A stretch of DNA of 64,000 nucleotides, taken from assembly GCF_028689785.1 (NCBI RefSeq), contig NZ_JAQVCN010000009.1, positions 35,814 to 99,813 on the forward strand. The letters run 5' to 3'. This stretch comes from Zoogloea sp. (GTDB lineage Bacteria; Pseudomonadota; Gammaproteobacteria; Burkholderiales; Rhodocyclaceae). The position numbers and the translations under genes are program-made. Under the pieces are notes generated by a model. That model did no database searches and was not told the DNA's origin. It saw only the letters and a program-made list of their open reading frames with translations. Below are positions 43,301 to 51,041 of this stretch, piece by piece (within the stretch, counting starts at the first letter, position 1; each line of letters begins with the position of its first letter).

Positions 43301-43950
43301 AGGGCCAGGAATTCACGCCACGCGCCCTTATCGCTCTCCCGGTCGGAGTCCTGGGTGGTGTAGCGGCCAGCGGTGTCCAGCAGCACCGCTTCGTCGAAGA
43401 ACCACCAGTCGCAGTTGCGCGTGCCGCCCACGCCCTTGACCTGATGGCCGGTGGTGCCTTCGGCCAGCGGGAAGCGCAGGCCGGAGTTGATCAGCGCGGT
43501 GGTCTTGCCGGAGCCGGGGGCGCCGATGAAGACATACCAGGGTAGCTCGTACAGGTAGCGGCTGGAGCCCAGGGCGGACAGCTTGTCCAGCGCGCCGCCC
43601 TTGGCCTCGCCGCCTAGCCGGCGCTGCTTGAGCACGGCGGTGCCTTCGGCAAAGCGCTGGCGCAGGGTCTGCAGCTCCGGCGACTCTTCCTTCTGGGCCG
43701 GCTTGCCGGCGATGCCGTCGATCAGCTCGGCGTTCTTGCGGCGGGCTTTCCAGCCCCGGTAAGCCAGGTGGCCGGCGATGGCCAGCACGCACAGCACAAT
43801 GAGCACCAGCCGGGCGGTTTCCGATTCGAAGGGAGCGTGGCCGGCGATGGCGACGAGGGGCCCCACGTACCAGATCACCAGGCTCAGGGCGATGAGGCCG
43901 ATGGCGGTGATCGCGACGGGGTGGAGGAGGGCCTTGAAAAAGCTTTTCAT
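40393..43950 (-). CDS. tssM: T6SS membrane-complex protein TssM (IcmF)
   Basis: A 1185-residue inner-membrane protein. Two N-terminal membrane helices (LLHPVAITAIGLIALSLVIWY, LVLIVLCVLAIAGHLAY) precede a cytosolic NTPase domain with Walker A GAPGSGKTTALINSG (about residue 140) and NCDWWFFDEAVLLDTAGRYTTQDS. A third helix (LAAFAAIGLVSVGLLLAWTLSYIG, about 460-485) leads to the long periplasmic part that meets TssJ. The C-terminus has ALFRLFDKARIESLG. Walker A is intact, so ATP/GTP binding is possible. The start is ATG 43950 (MKSFFKALLHPV); the track start overlaps tssL. Confidence 0.96.
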   Translation of the reverse strand: MKSFFKALLHPVAITAIGLIALSLVIWYVGPLVAIAGHAPFESETARLVLIVLCVLAIAGHLAYRGWKARRKNAELIDGIAGKPAQKEESPELQTLRQRFAEGTAVLKQRRLGGEAKGGALDKLSALGSSRYLYELPWYVFIGAPGSGKTTALINSGLRFPLAEGTTGHQVKGVGGTRNCDWWFFDEAVLLDTAGRYTTQDSDRESDKGAWREFLALLKKFRPRQTLNGVLLTLSLSDLLTHNEAAASAHAAALRERIHELYTELGVRLPIYVLVTKSDLIAGFQEFFGNLGKDARDQVWGTTLPLDDEAKPLAGLSARFAGLQARIDGQLLERLQSERDLSRREAIAAFPHQFAGATRVLGSFIDQIFASSGFKHDALVRGVYFTSGTQEGSPIDRVLATLGGAFSLERRVLPPQFGSGKSFFMTRLLREVIFAEQGIGKANLAWERRRGLIRLAAFAAIGLVSVGLLLAWTLSYIGNRGYIDEVNARVAELKPVTVKASDLPLDNLLALLPVIDAVQGVSVTAARPNGNTPMSLGFGLAQDEKLDAAADQAYRNVLRDALMPRIAQRIDAQLRDSLPRNNLEFTYEALKAYLMLQDPAHFNGEALKAWITSDWERTLPAGATTDQRSALNQHLDNLFANGAVSSPVATDSALVAQARNQLLRFSLPARVYSRLKRQGVGRDIPDFALDRAAGPSAALVFTRKSGQPLTKGIAGLYTHDGYYKGFDREVGRVTQQLAGEETWVLGSAAGTPPDAARLIEDVRRLYLADYIAVWDEYLKDVTLIRSASLQQSIQQARTLSAPDSPLPRFLKAVARETSLSRKPEDKTVVDTAKEKISGARQELGKILGFDPVASGRGPQGPSQESMVDEHFAPIRNLVDSSDGKTAPIDGVMALLNEVYVNLTATETALRDKVAPPPGGTAAKVKAEGARMPEPLRSMLQQISNAGVSQALSATRENLSANVGGQVGQFCQRAIEGRYPFTKGSTRDVTREDFARLFAPGGIIDDFFQKNLAQYVDTSTRQWSFKKVQEQSLGDPGSLVQFQRAAVIRDVFFRSGGALRLDFKPLEMDPALTQITLDVDGQLIRYAHGPQVLQSVQWPGAKGGLSARVQVNPPSASGNSGFSTEGPWALFRLFDKARIESLGAPEKFRVSFDVDGRGASFEVTAGSVQNPFRLRELAEFRCPGGL

Positions 43951-43966
43951 GGAGGTGTCCAGCGGA

Positions 43967-45280
43967 TCAGTTGCCCGGAGCCGGGGGGAACACGACGATT
44001 TCGACGCGCCGGTTGCGGGCACGCCCTTCCGGCGAATCGTTGGAGGCGACCGGCATGCTCTCGGCCATGCCTTCGGCCCTGATGCCGCCGCTGCCCGGCA
44101 GGCGCGCCGCCAGCAAGGCCGCCACGGCGTCGGCGCGGGCCTTGGAGAGGTGCCAGTTGGACGGGAAGCGCGCCGAGCGGATCGGCTGGTTGTCGGTGTG
44201 GCCGCGGACCACCACACTGCCGCCCACCTTGCCGATGGCGGTGCCGATGTGGTCGAGCAGCGCGATGAAGGTGGCCGAGGGGGTGGCGCTGCCGGCGTCG
44301 AAGAGGCCGTCGCCCTGGGTCAGCACGATGCTCCGGTCGGCCAGGTCTTGCACCACCAGGCGGCCGGAGCGCACATCGGCGGCGAGCTGGCTGGCCAGTC
44401 GGTCGGGGGCCGGGGCGGCAGGGGGGGCGGCCTTGGCGACGGCGTTGCGGGGCGCTACGGTGAGGGCGAGGATGTCGGAGAAGGTCGGGTCGGACTGGCG
44501 GTTGAGGGCGAAGGAGGCGCCGACGTAGACCAGGCCGGTGAGCGCCGCGGCCACGGCCGCCACGGCCCAGATGGGCAGGCTGTCACGCAGGGGCTTGCGC
44601 TGGCTGGCGGTGGTGCGCCAATCGGGAGAGAGCTCCCGGTCGGGTTCGCTGCGCACCCGGCTGAGCATGGCGTAAAGGCGCTCGCGCACCTGTTCGAGCT
44701 GGGCCGCACCGTTCTGCAGGACCCGGTAGCGGCCCTCGAAGCCGAGGCTGATGATGAGGTAGAAGAGTTCCAGCAGGTGGCGGTGGGTGTCGGGCTGCTC
44801 GGCCACCTTGCCCATCAGCTGGAAGAACTTCTCACCGCCCCAGGCTTCGTTGTGAAACTGGATCAGCAGGCTGTTCTGGGCCCAGATGCGCTCGCCCCAG
44901 GGAGTGTTGGCGGCGGCCTCGTCGAGGAAGGTGCACAGGGCGTAGCGGGCCGCCACTACGTGTTCGTTGGGGCTGCCGGAGGCGCGGGCGCGGCGCTCGA
45001 ACTCCTGCAGCGCCTGGGCCAGGGTGGCGCGCAGGCCGGACGGGTCGGGCGGAGCCACCTGGCGCAGTTGGGGGGCGAGGTTGAGCAGGGGGCTGGCGGC
45101 CGCGACGAGGGGGTTGAGCCCGGTCTCCCAGTCGAGGGCGCTCAGGTCGGTGCGTTCGAAGCGTCCTCCACCGGGGGGGGGCGGAGGCGAGCCGGCCTGG
45201 GGGGCGGGGCGGGCACCCGGGGACGGAATGATCAGGGTGCGATCGGCGGGCATCTGCCCGAACGGATCATCGTGTGCCAT
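43967..45280 (-). CDS. tssL: T6SS protein TssL (DotU) with C-terminal OmpA domain
   Basis: A 437-residue protein. The DotU/TssL cytosolic domain is at about 50-215 (NPLVAAASPLLNLAPQLRQ, ALCTFLDEAAANTPWG, KFFQLMGKVAEQPDTHRHLLELFYLIISLGFEGRYRV). One membrane helix follows (PIWAVAAVAAALTGLVYVGASF). The periplasmic end is an OmpA-like peptidoglycan-binding domain (VVVRGHTDNQPIRSARFPSNWHLSKARADAVAALL, GRARNRRVEIVV). This is the 'specialised' TssL type that anchors the membrane complex to peptidoglycan without a separate TagL. tssM follows 16 bases on. Confidence 0.95.
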   Translation of the reverse strand: MAHDDPFGQMPADRTLIIPSPGARPAPQAGSPPPPPGGGRFERTDLSALDWETGLNPLVAAASPLLNLAPQLRQVAPPDPSGLRATLAQALQEFERRARASGSPNEHVVAARYALCTFLDEAAANTPWGERIWAQNSLLIQFHNEAWGGEKFFQLMGKVAEQPDTHRHLLELFYLIISLGFEGRYRVLQNGAAQLEQVRERLYAMLSRVRSEPDRELSPDWRTTASQRKPLRDSLPIWAVAAVAAALTGLVYVGASFALNRQSDPTFSDILALTVAPRNAVAKAAPPAAPAPDRLASQLAADVRSGRLVVQDLADRSIVLTQGDGLFDAGSATPSATFIALLDHIGTAIGKVGGSVVVRGHTDNQPIRSARFPSNWHLSKARADAVAALLAARLPGSGGIRAEGMAESMPVASNDSPEGRARNRRVEIVVFPPAPGN

Positions 45281-45345
45281 GGGCCAAACCTCTCAATGGC
45301 ACCCCCGCGCCGGCGGGAGTGGAACGATTGCGCCGGGGCCCGCGC

Positions 45346-46686
45346 CTAGGCGCGGATGGCCCACAGGGAAAGATCAAGGCCGGGAAAGTCCCCGGTGACA
45401 TAGATGCCGAGGGCGCCGGAGGCGTCCAGCTGTTGCCAGAGGTCGCCGGTGTTGTCGAGCTCGAAGTAGGAGAAGCCAGCGTGGTAGGGGATCTGCCGCG
45501 GGGCCACCGGCAGCGGACGCAGGGCGATGCCGGGCAGCTGCAGATTGACCAGGTCGCGCATGCGCTCCAGGGGGCCGAGCTTGGCCTGGGCGGGGAAGCG
45601 GGTGCGCAGCATCTCGCCGGGCAGCTGGGCATTGACGGCCAGGATGAAGCCGGCGTTGCGCAGCAGGCTGCGGTCGATGATGTGGCCCACGTAGCGCCCC
45701 TGCTTGTGGTCCTGAAGGTCGATGGCGATGGCGTTCTGGTCGAGCAGGGTGGTGAGCCCCAGGCGGATGGCGCGGATCAGGGGCAGGAAGCACAGATCGA
45801 GCTCGTCGTGGCAATACACCGGGAAATCCCCGGGGCGGCGCTCGGTGGTGGCGAGGGTGGATAGCTCTCCAGCCACTTCGAGCAGGCGCTCGAACAGGTG
45901 GTGGGGGTGCAGCGGGCGGTCGGCGCGGAACTGGTCGAACAGCGGCTGGTAGCGATTGACCGTCATCAGGAACAGGAAGTCGGCCACCTCGGCCACGCCA
46001 CCGGCACCCGGGTGGGCCAGCCGCGAGGCGAGGGCATCGCCGCGCTGGCGCAGCAGGGCGCTGACTTCCTTGATGTAGCCCTCAAGCACTGGCGAGGCGG
46101 TGCTGTCGAGCACCGGGGGAATGTAGCCCCGGTCGAGGAGCAGGCTGTTGTCGGCACGTTTCTCGGTGACGCGGACCACGCCGATCCGGGTGTAGGCATC
46201 GGTCAGCGGGTCGCTCAGGGCCAGGCGCAGCTTGGGTTGCCCCACCTGGATGCCGACGGTGCCGCCTTTTTCGGTGTGGGCGTCGTTGAGCTCGAAATCC
46301 ACCGGCTCGTAGCGGGCCAGGCGGGCGGTGGCATCGGCGGCGTCGAGGCTGACTTCGAGCCCCTGGGCGCGGCGCAGGGGCAACGCCAGGCAGACGAGCT
46401 GGTCCTTGGCGTCTTTGGGGAAGTCGAGTGCCGGCGGCGGGAGGTCGATGCCGGGAATGTCGAAGGGCGTGCCGTCGGGCAGCACGCCGCGGGCTTCGAC
46501 GATGGCGAGCTTGCCCGCCAGCAGCGCGGCTTCGTCGATGACCAGGTGGGAGAAGCCCCAATGGTTGCCGAACAGCGGCGCCACGCGGGATTCCACCCAC
46601 CAGGCGGCGTGGCGGTCCTGCTGCTGAAAATGCTGAGGTTGGAGAAAGAGGCCTTCCGACCAGACAACCCGACTGAACCAAGACAT
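45346..46686 (-). CDS. tssK: T6SS baseplate protein TssK
   Basis: A 446-residue trimeric baseplate protein that links the baseplate wedge to the membrane complex. The start MSWFSRVVWSEGLFLQPQHFQQQDRHAAWW is the invariant TssK N-terminus, with GNHWGFSHLVIDEAALLAGKLAI next. The C-terminal shoulder/head domain shows PGFSYFELD-like HAGFSYFELDNTGDLW and AIYVTGDFP-type GIYVTGDFPGLDLSLWAIR. It lies between tssJ and tssL in the usual tssJKLM order. Confidence 0.96.
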   Translation of the reverse strand: MSWFSRVVWSEGLFLQPQHFQQQDRHAAWWVESRVAPLFGNHWGFSHLVIDEAALLAGKLAIVEARGVLPDGTPFDIPGIDLPPPALDFPKDAKDQLVCLALPLRRAQGLEVSLDAADATARLARYEPVDFELNDAHTEKGGTVGIQVGQPKLRLALSDPLTDAYTRIGVVRVTEKRADNSLLLDRGYIPPVLDSTASPVLEGYIKEVSALLRQRGDALASRLAHPGAGGVAEVADFLFLMTVNRYQPLFDQFRADRPLHPHHLFERLLEVAGELSTLATTERRPGDFPVYCHDELDLCFLPLIRAIRLGLTTLLDQNAIAIDLQDHKQGRYVGHIIDRSLLRNAGFILAVNAQLPGEMLRTRFPAQAKLGPLERMRDLVNLQLPGIALRPLPVAPRQIPYHAGFSYFELDNTGDLWQQLDASGALGIYVTGDFPGLDLSLWAIRA

Positions 46687-46713
46687 TGTGATGATCTCCA
46701 GGGCCTGAGCCGG

Positions 46714-47193
46714 TCAGCGTTGGGGGCCGATGCTGACGGTGTCCCGCCCGACTTTCGCTTGCAGGGTATTGAGCGTGTTTCGCTGGATGGGGGCCACGGC
46801 CCGCCAGACTGTTCGGTTGGGGTCGCGGTAGGCCACGAAGACGCCGATCGACTTCACCTCTGCTCCGGGCCGCAGCAGGGTCTTGACGCTTTCACCCGGC
46901 CTCAGGGTGATCTCCTCACGCTGTACGCTGGTGTTGCCGAGGGTTTTTTCGTCGGCATCGAAGAGCGAGAAGAAATCGGCGGCTTCGAATGATGCCGGGT
47001 GAGACAGCAGGTAATAGCGCACCACCACCGGGGTGGAGCGCCCGCGGCTGTCCTGATTGACAGACGTATCGGCCTGGAGTGTCAGCTGAACCAGCGTGGG
47101 GGGAAGCTCTGGAACTTGCGGCTTGCTGCCGCCACAGGCGGCCAGCGCAATGCACAGGCCAACCCAGCAACCGGTCTTGAATGGCTTCCACAT
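46714..47193 (-). CDS. tssJ: T6SS outer-membrane lipoprotein TssJ
   Basis: A 159-residue lipoprotein precursor: WKPFKTGCWVGLCIALAACGGS provides the signal peptide and lipobox Cys (LAAC, about residue 19). The beta-sandwich body shows VVVRYYLLSHPASFEAADFFSLFDADEKTLG and PGAEVKSIGVFVAYRDPNRTVWRAV, typical of TssJ. It anchors TssM to the outer membrane. The start is ATG 47193, because the track's start at 47283 would put 30 charged residues before the signal peptide. It is the first gene of the - arm. Confidence 0.94.
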   Translation of the reverse strand: MWKPFKTGCWVGLCIALAACGGSKPQVPELPPTLVQLTLQADTSVNQDSRGRSTPVVVRYYLLSHPASFEAADFFSLFDADEKTLGNTSVQREEITLRPGESVKTLLRPGAEVKSIGVFVAYRDPNRTVWRAVAPIQRNTLNTLQAKVGRDTVSIGPQR

Positions 47194-47388
47194 GAATCGG
47201 GGTCCGCGAGTCGACGACCGCAGCAGTTTATCCTGTAACCACAGCGCTTGAGCGGCGGATAAAAGGCCACCGGGCATTATCATTTTTGCTAAGGTAAGCG
47301 AATAAGGACGTCGGCGTGCGAAGGCCTTTTACGGCCGGGTGCGACCAGGCATGAAGCCACAACGTCATCACCGCAGAGGGAGGCCCAC
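47194..47388. other. Divergent intergenic region, tssJ / lipoprotein
   Basis: About 195 bases between two divergent genes. It must contain the start of the tssJKLM-tagF transcript and of the + strand envelope locus. A TGATAAT-like -10 on the - strand (complement of 47275-47281) is the only promoter-like element I noted; its -35 partner is poor. GGGAGG precedes ATG 47389. Confidence 0.4.
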
Positions 47389-49623
47389 ATGCGCGTTTCG
47401 CTCGTCTCGAAAGTGCCCGTCGCGTCTGTCGCCTGTTTGATCGTCTTGGGCCTGCTGGCCGGGTGTGGGGGCTCCGGGAGCGCCGATGGGGTCAAGAAGA
47501 GTACGGGCGCAACACTCACCTCCCTGCGGGTGGAGGCGCGTGACGGAGAAGGCGACAGCCTGAACTACCAGTGGCGGGTGACGGCAGGCAGTATCGATAA
47601 CCGCAATGCCAGCGCCACCACCTGGGAGCTCCCCGACGGCCCCGGTATGCACTTCGCCTATGTGCTGGTCGGCGACGGCCGAGGTGGCTACATGGAGCAG
47701 CAGTACGCTGTTTCCAGTGATGCCTTCAGGATTTCCGCTCCGCTGGCCACCCCGGCAAGCTATAGCACCCCGGCCGTGGCCGCCGGCGACGAGGTGAAGG
47801 GGGGCACCGTGCGGCTCCGCTTCATCGCCGATTTCGACACTACTTTCCACAACGGGGCCGCTTCGGGGGTCCGCAACGTCTATCTCCCCGACATCCGGGT
47901 GAACGTGACCAGGGCTGGTAGTGGCGAAGCGGTGTTCTCCGGAACGAGCAACCTCGGCGGTGAGCTGACGCTCCCGGCCCTGGCCGAAGGGGAGGCCTTC
48001 AACATCGTTTGCAGCGGCCCCCAGGGGAACACCCTGGAGGGCTGCAGCACGCTGACGGGCGCCGCGCTTTCGCAGGGGCTGCAGCTGGGCGTCAAGGCGC
48101 CGTCGAACGTGCATAACCTGCGCCTGTATGGACATGTGGGGCTGGCGGATGGCGGCATCTGCGGCGTGGACAACACGTTTTTCGGCGTTCAGTCCGCAGC
48201 CACCGTCCAGGCGTTGCAGGCGGATGGCAGCAGCCTCGCCGCGCCGGTTCGGGTGAACCGCTTCGGCGACTACGTGCTGGATGCAGCGGTGCTGGTCAAC
48301 GCCCGTCTCAAGCTCCGCATTAGTTGTGAAGCCTATTCTGTGACCCTCGACCTGCCCACCCCGACCGGGGGCTACCTGGGCAATGCCATCGAGTTTTCCC
48401 ATGTCATTCCCAATAGCCGGCCGGCGATGGTCAAGATGCTGGCCAATGGCCCGGATGGCAATGTCCGGGGGCAGATGGTTGTGCCGGTGGCCGGCGCCTT
48501 CTCCGTGGCCCAGCCCCGGTCCGACCACTTCCTGACCTACAAGGGGGCCGACAGCCGGGTGGGGGCCTGCAACTACTACCGGGCCTTGGGCGCGGTGAAG
48601 GACTGCGACGCCCAGGGCAACATGGTGGGCCCCATTACCCTGGAGGACTGGAAGCGCGAGAACCGGATGGGCAGCTACCGGGCCGGCAACGAGGAAGTCT
48701 CGGCCACCTATGTCAATCAGCGCGATCTCAACCTGGTGCGGCGCATGGTGGCCACACAGGCCGCGCCGGACCGGATCGCCTTTGTCGTCTGCAACCACCC
48801 CGGCCCGGACGGTGAGACCCAGCGCGAGACCAATGAGGTGATCGAAACGGCCCTTGCCGATGAGAAGCGCGTTGCCTGCGTTGCCATGGAGTATTCGCCG
48901 GCCACGGGGCGGAGCGATGGCCAGCCTTTCACCAAGTTCCTTACCTTCGGGCCCGACGGCAAGCTGGTGCTCTCGGTCAATCTGGACGGACGTGGCGAGA
49001 AGTACATGCCCGGCGCCTGCGTGGCCTGCCACGGCGGTGCCGGCTACCTGGGGCACTTCCCCGAATCCGGCCACCCCAGCCCCGATCTAAAGTCGAATTT
49101 CCTGCCCTTCGATACCGGCAACTATCTGTTCTCGACCCGCCAGGGCTTCTCCGAGGCAGAGCAGGCCGCCGCCATCCGCAAGCTCAACGATCTGGTCGTT
49201 GCCACCCAGCCGGCCACGGCCACCCGCAAGCTGGTCCAGGGTTGGTATGCCAGGTCGGCCCTGAGCCTGGACAAGACCTACGTACCGCCAGCCTGGGTCA
49301 GCTACGACACGGTCAAGCCCGGTGCCGCGCGGTTCTACCGGGAAGTGGTGGGCACCTCGTGCCGGACCTGCCACGCCGCCATGCAGGACAATTTCGACTG
49401 GGACTCGGGGGCCGGCCAGCCCATTCTCCTGAGCCGCGTGGCCCTGCCCCACGTCTGTGGCGGCCAGGCCGACCTGTATGCCAATGCTTCCATGCCAAAC
49501 GCCCTGATGTCCCTGGACAAGCTCCATACCCGCATCCAGGCGGACCCCTCCCTGGCGACGCTGGTGAAGGATTTCCTGGGCTGCACCACCCCCGCCCCGG
49601 ATCCGGTCTACCCCCGTCGCTGA
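47389..49623 (+). CDS. Lipoprotein with two CxxCH haem-binding motifs
   Basis: A 744-residue exported protein. The signal peptide ends in a lipobox (VLGLLAGCGGSGS). Residues about 40-115 look like a PKD/cadherin-type beta domain (EARDGEGDSLNYQWRVTAGSIDNR), and another beta-rich part follows. The C-terminal third carries two CxxCH sites, GACVACHGGAGYLGHFP (about 545) and TSCRTCHAAMQDNFDW (about 660), which suggest covalent haem c. I know no named family for the whole. It begins a + strand envelope locus with an OmpA lipoprotein and a JDVT-CTERM protein that also has CxxCH. An oxidoreductase or electron-carrier role is inference. Confidence 0.75.
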   Translation: MRVSLVSKVPVASVACLIVLGLLAGCGGSGSADGVKKSTGATLTSLRVEARDGEGDSLNYQWRVTAGSIDNRNASATTWELPDGPGMHFAYVLVGDGRGGYMEQQYAVSSDAFRISAPLATPASYSTPAVAAGDEVKGGTVRLRFIADFDTTFHNGAASGVRNVYLPDIRVNVTRAGSGEAVFSGTSNLGGELTLPALAEGEAFNIVCSGPQGNTLEGCSTLTGAALSQGLQLGVKAPSNVHNLRLYGHVGLADGGICGVDNTFFGVQSAATVQALQADGSSLAAPVRVNRFGDYVLDAAVLVNARLKLRISCEAYSVTLDLPTPTGGYLGNAIEFSHVIPNSRPAMVKMLANGPDGNVRGQMVVPVAGAFSVAQPRSDHFLTYKGADSRVGACNYYRALGAVKDCDAQGNMVGPITLEDWKRENRMGSYRAGNEEVSATYVNQRDLNLVRRMVATQAAPDRIAFVVCNHPGPDGETQRETNEVIETALADEKRVACVAMEYSPATGRSDGQPFTKFLTFGPDGKLVLSVNLDGRGEKYMPGACVACHGGAGYLGHFPESGHPSPDLKSNFLPFDTGNYLFSTRQGFSEAEQAAAIRKLNDLVVATQPATATRKLVQGWYARSALSLDKTYVPPAWVSYDTVKPGAARFYREVVGTSCRTCHAAMQDNFDWDSGAGQPILLSRVALPHVCGGQADLYANASMPNALMSLDKLHTRIQADPSLATLVKDFLGCTTPAPDPVYPRR

Positions 49624-49658
49624 TCCCCGCACATTCTGCCGGACCCTAGGAAAACCAG

Positions 49659-50984
49659 ATGAAATCAAGCACATCCACCCCCTCCCTCAAGATCCTGGCG
49701 GCGCTGCTGCTGAGCATGGGGCTTGTCGCCTGCAGCAACCCCAAGGGGCCCGCGTCGGCGGGCAGTGTCCGCGCCACCCCGGATGCAAGCCAGAACACGG
49801 CGGCCGATACCGATCCGGGCTACGTCGCAGAGGGTGCCCCCCAGCCGCCCGTCCGCTCTCCGCGCAAGCCCCTGGTCGCACCTTCCCCGATCAAGTTCGA
49901 GGACGCCATCACCCGTGCCGGCGACAAGCTGTTCGAGGATGCTCTGGCTGAGTTGGGCAGTGGCAAGCGGGCTGTGGTCATCGACCCACTGATCGATGCC
50001 AACACCGGCGCCCAGACCGTCAGCACGGTCAAGATGGGGCAGCAACTCCAGGCCCTGCTCAAGCAGCGCCGCTACACCAATTTCACCGTCAAGCCGCTCA
50101 CCCGCCAGAGCCTGGCGGAGCAGCCCCTGCTACTGATCGGCACCCTCACGCCGGTCAATGTGGAGCGGGCCATCGACACGCCGCCCGACGCCTTCCGGGT
50201 CTGGCTCACGGTCATCGACCTGAAGACCCGGCGGGTGGTCGCCAAGCAGATCGACCGGGCCACCGTGGGCTCGGTGAATCCGGAGCCGCTGCCTTACTTC
50301 CGTGACAGCCCGAGCTGGCACAAGGACAAGACGGTGATGGGCTACATCAACTCCTGCCAGGTCAACACTCAGGTCGGCGATCTGGCCGACCCTGACTACC
50401 TGTCCCGGCTGCCTGCCGCCGCGGTCATCAATGAAGCCATGCTGGCCTACAACGACGGCAAGATCGGCGATGCCAACGCGCTGTACAAGGAGGCTTCCGG
50501 GCTTGCCGACCGGGGTGATCTGCGCGTTCTCAACGGTCTCTACCTGACCAGCTGGCAGCTGGGCCAGCGGGACGCCGCCCAGGATGCCTTCAGCCGGCTG
50601 GTGGCCTCCGGCCTGGAGGCCAGGCGCCTGCCCATGAAGCTGCTCTTCAAGCCCGGCACCGTCAGCTTCAACGACCTGGGCGACCTGCCCACCCAATACC
50701 AGCTATGGCTCGCCACCATGGCCCGGGAGGCGGGCAAGACGCCCGCCTGCATGAAGATTGTCGGGCACACCAGCCGGACCGGCAGCGCCAGCGCCAACGA
50801 GCGCCTGTCCCTGCGCCGTGCCGAGGCGGTGAGCAAGCTGCTGGAAGGGCGCGAACGTTCGTTGCGCACCCGGCTGTCGGTGGGGGGCGTCGGCTCCCGC
50901 GAGGCCCTGATCGGGCTGGGGACCGATGATCAGCGGGATGCTCTGGATCGGCGGGTGGAGTTCCGGGTCGTCGATTGCATCTAG
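49659..50984 (+). CDS. OmpA-family lipoprotein
   Basis: A 441-residue lipoprotein with signal peptide and lipobox (LLLSMGLVACSNPKG). The N-terminal half (KRAVVIDPLIDANTGAQTVSTVKMGQQLQALL...TNFTVKPLTRQ) resembles the LpoB/CsgG/FlgO-like fold. A TPR-like part follows (DGKIGDANALYKEASGLADRGDLRVLNGLYLTSWQLGQRDAAQDAFSRL). The end is an OmpA peptidoglycan-binding domain (CMKIVGHTSRTGSASANERLSLRRAEAVSKLL, RDALDRRVEFRVV). It probably bridges the outer membrane and cell wall. It lies 35 bases after the CxxCH lipoprotein. The partner it works with is not evident. Confidence 0.8.
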   Translation: MKSSTSTPSLKILAALLLSMGLVACSNPKGPASAGSVRATPDASQNTAADTDPGYVAEGAPQPPVRSPRKPLVAPSPIKFEDAITRAGDKLFEDALAELGSGKRAVVIDPLIDANTGAQTVSTVKMGQQLQALLKQRRYTNFTVKPLTRQSLAEQPLLLIGTLTPVNVERAIDTPPDAFRVWLTVIDLKTRRVVAKQIDRATVGSVNPEPLPYFRDSPSWHKDKTVMGYINSCQVNTQVGDLADPDYLSRLPAAAVINEAMLAYNDGKIGDANALYKEASGLADRGDLRVLNGLYLTSWQLGQRDAAQDAFSRLVASGLEARRLPMKLLFKPGTVSFNDLGDLPTQYQLWLATMAREAGKTPACMKIVGHTSRTGSASANERLSLRRAEAVSKLLEGRERSLRTRLSVGGVGSREALIGLGTDDQRDALDRRVEFRVVDCI

Positions 50985-51041
50985 GCGTCGGCTTCACAAG
51001 GGGCCCGGCAAGGGCCGGACACACGCATTCTTGGGGGGCAG

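Noticed and set aside
43951-44217. Extended tssM start given in the ORF track
   Set aside because: The additional 89 codons overlap tssL in another frame and read as Arg/Ser/Ala-rich noise; MKSFFKALLHPV at 43950 is the family start.
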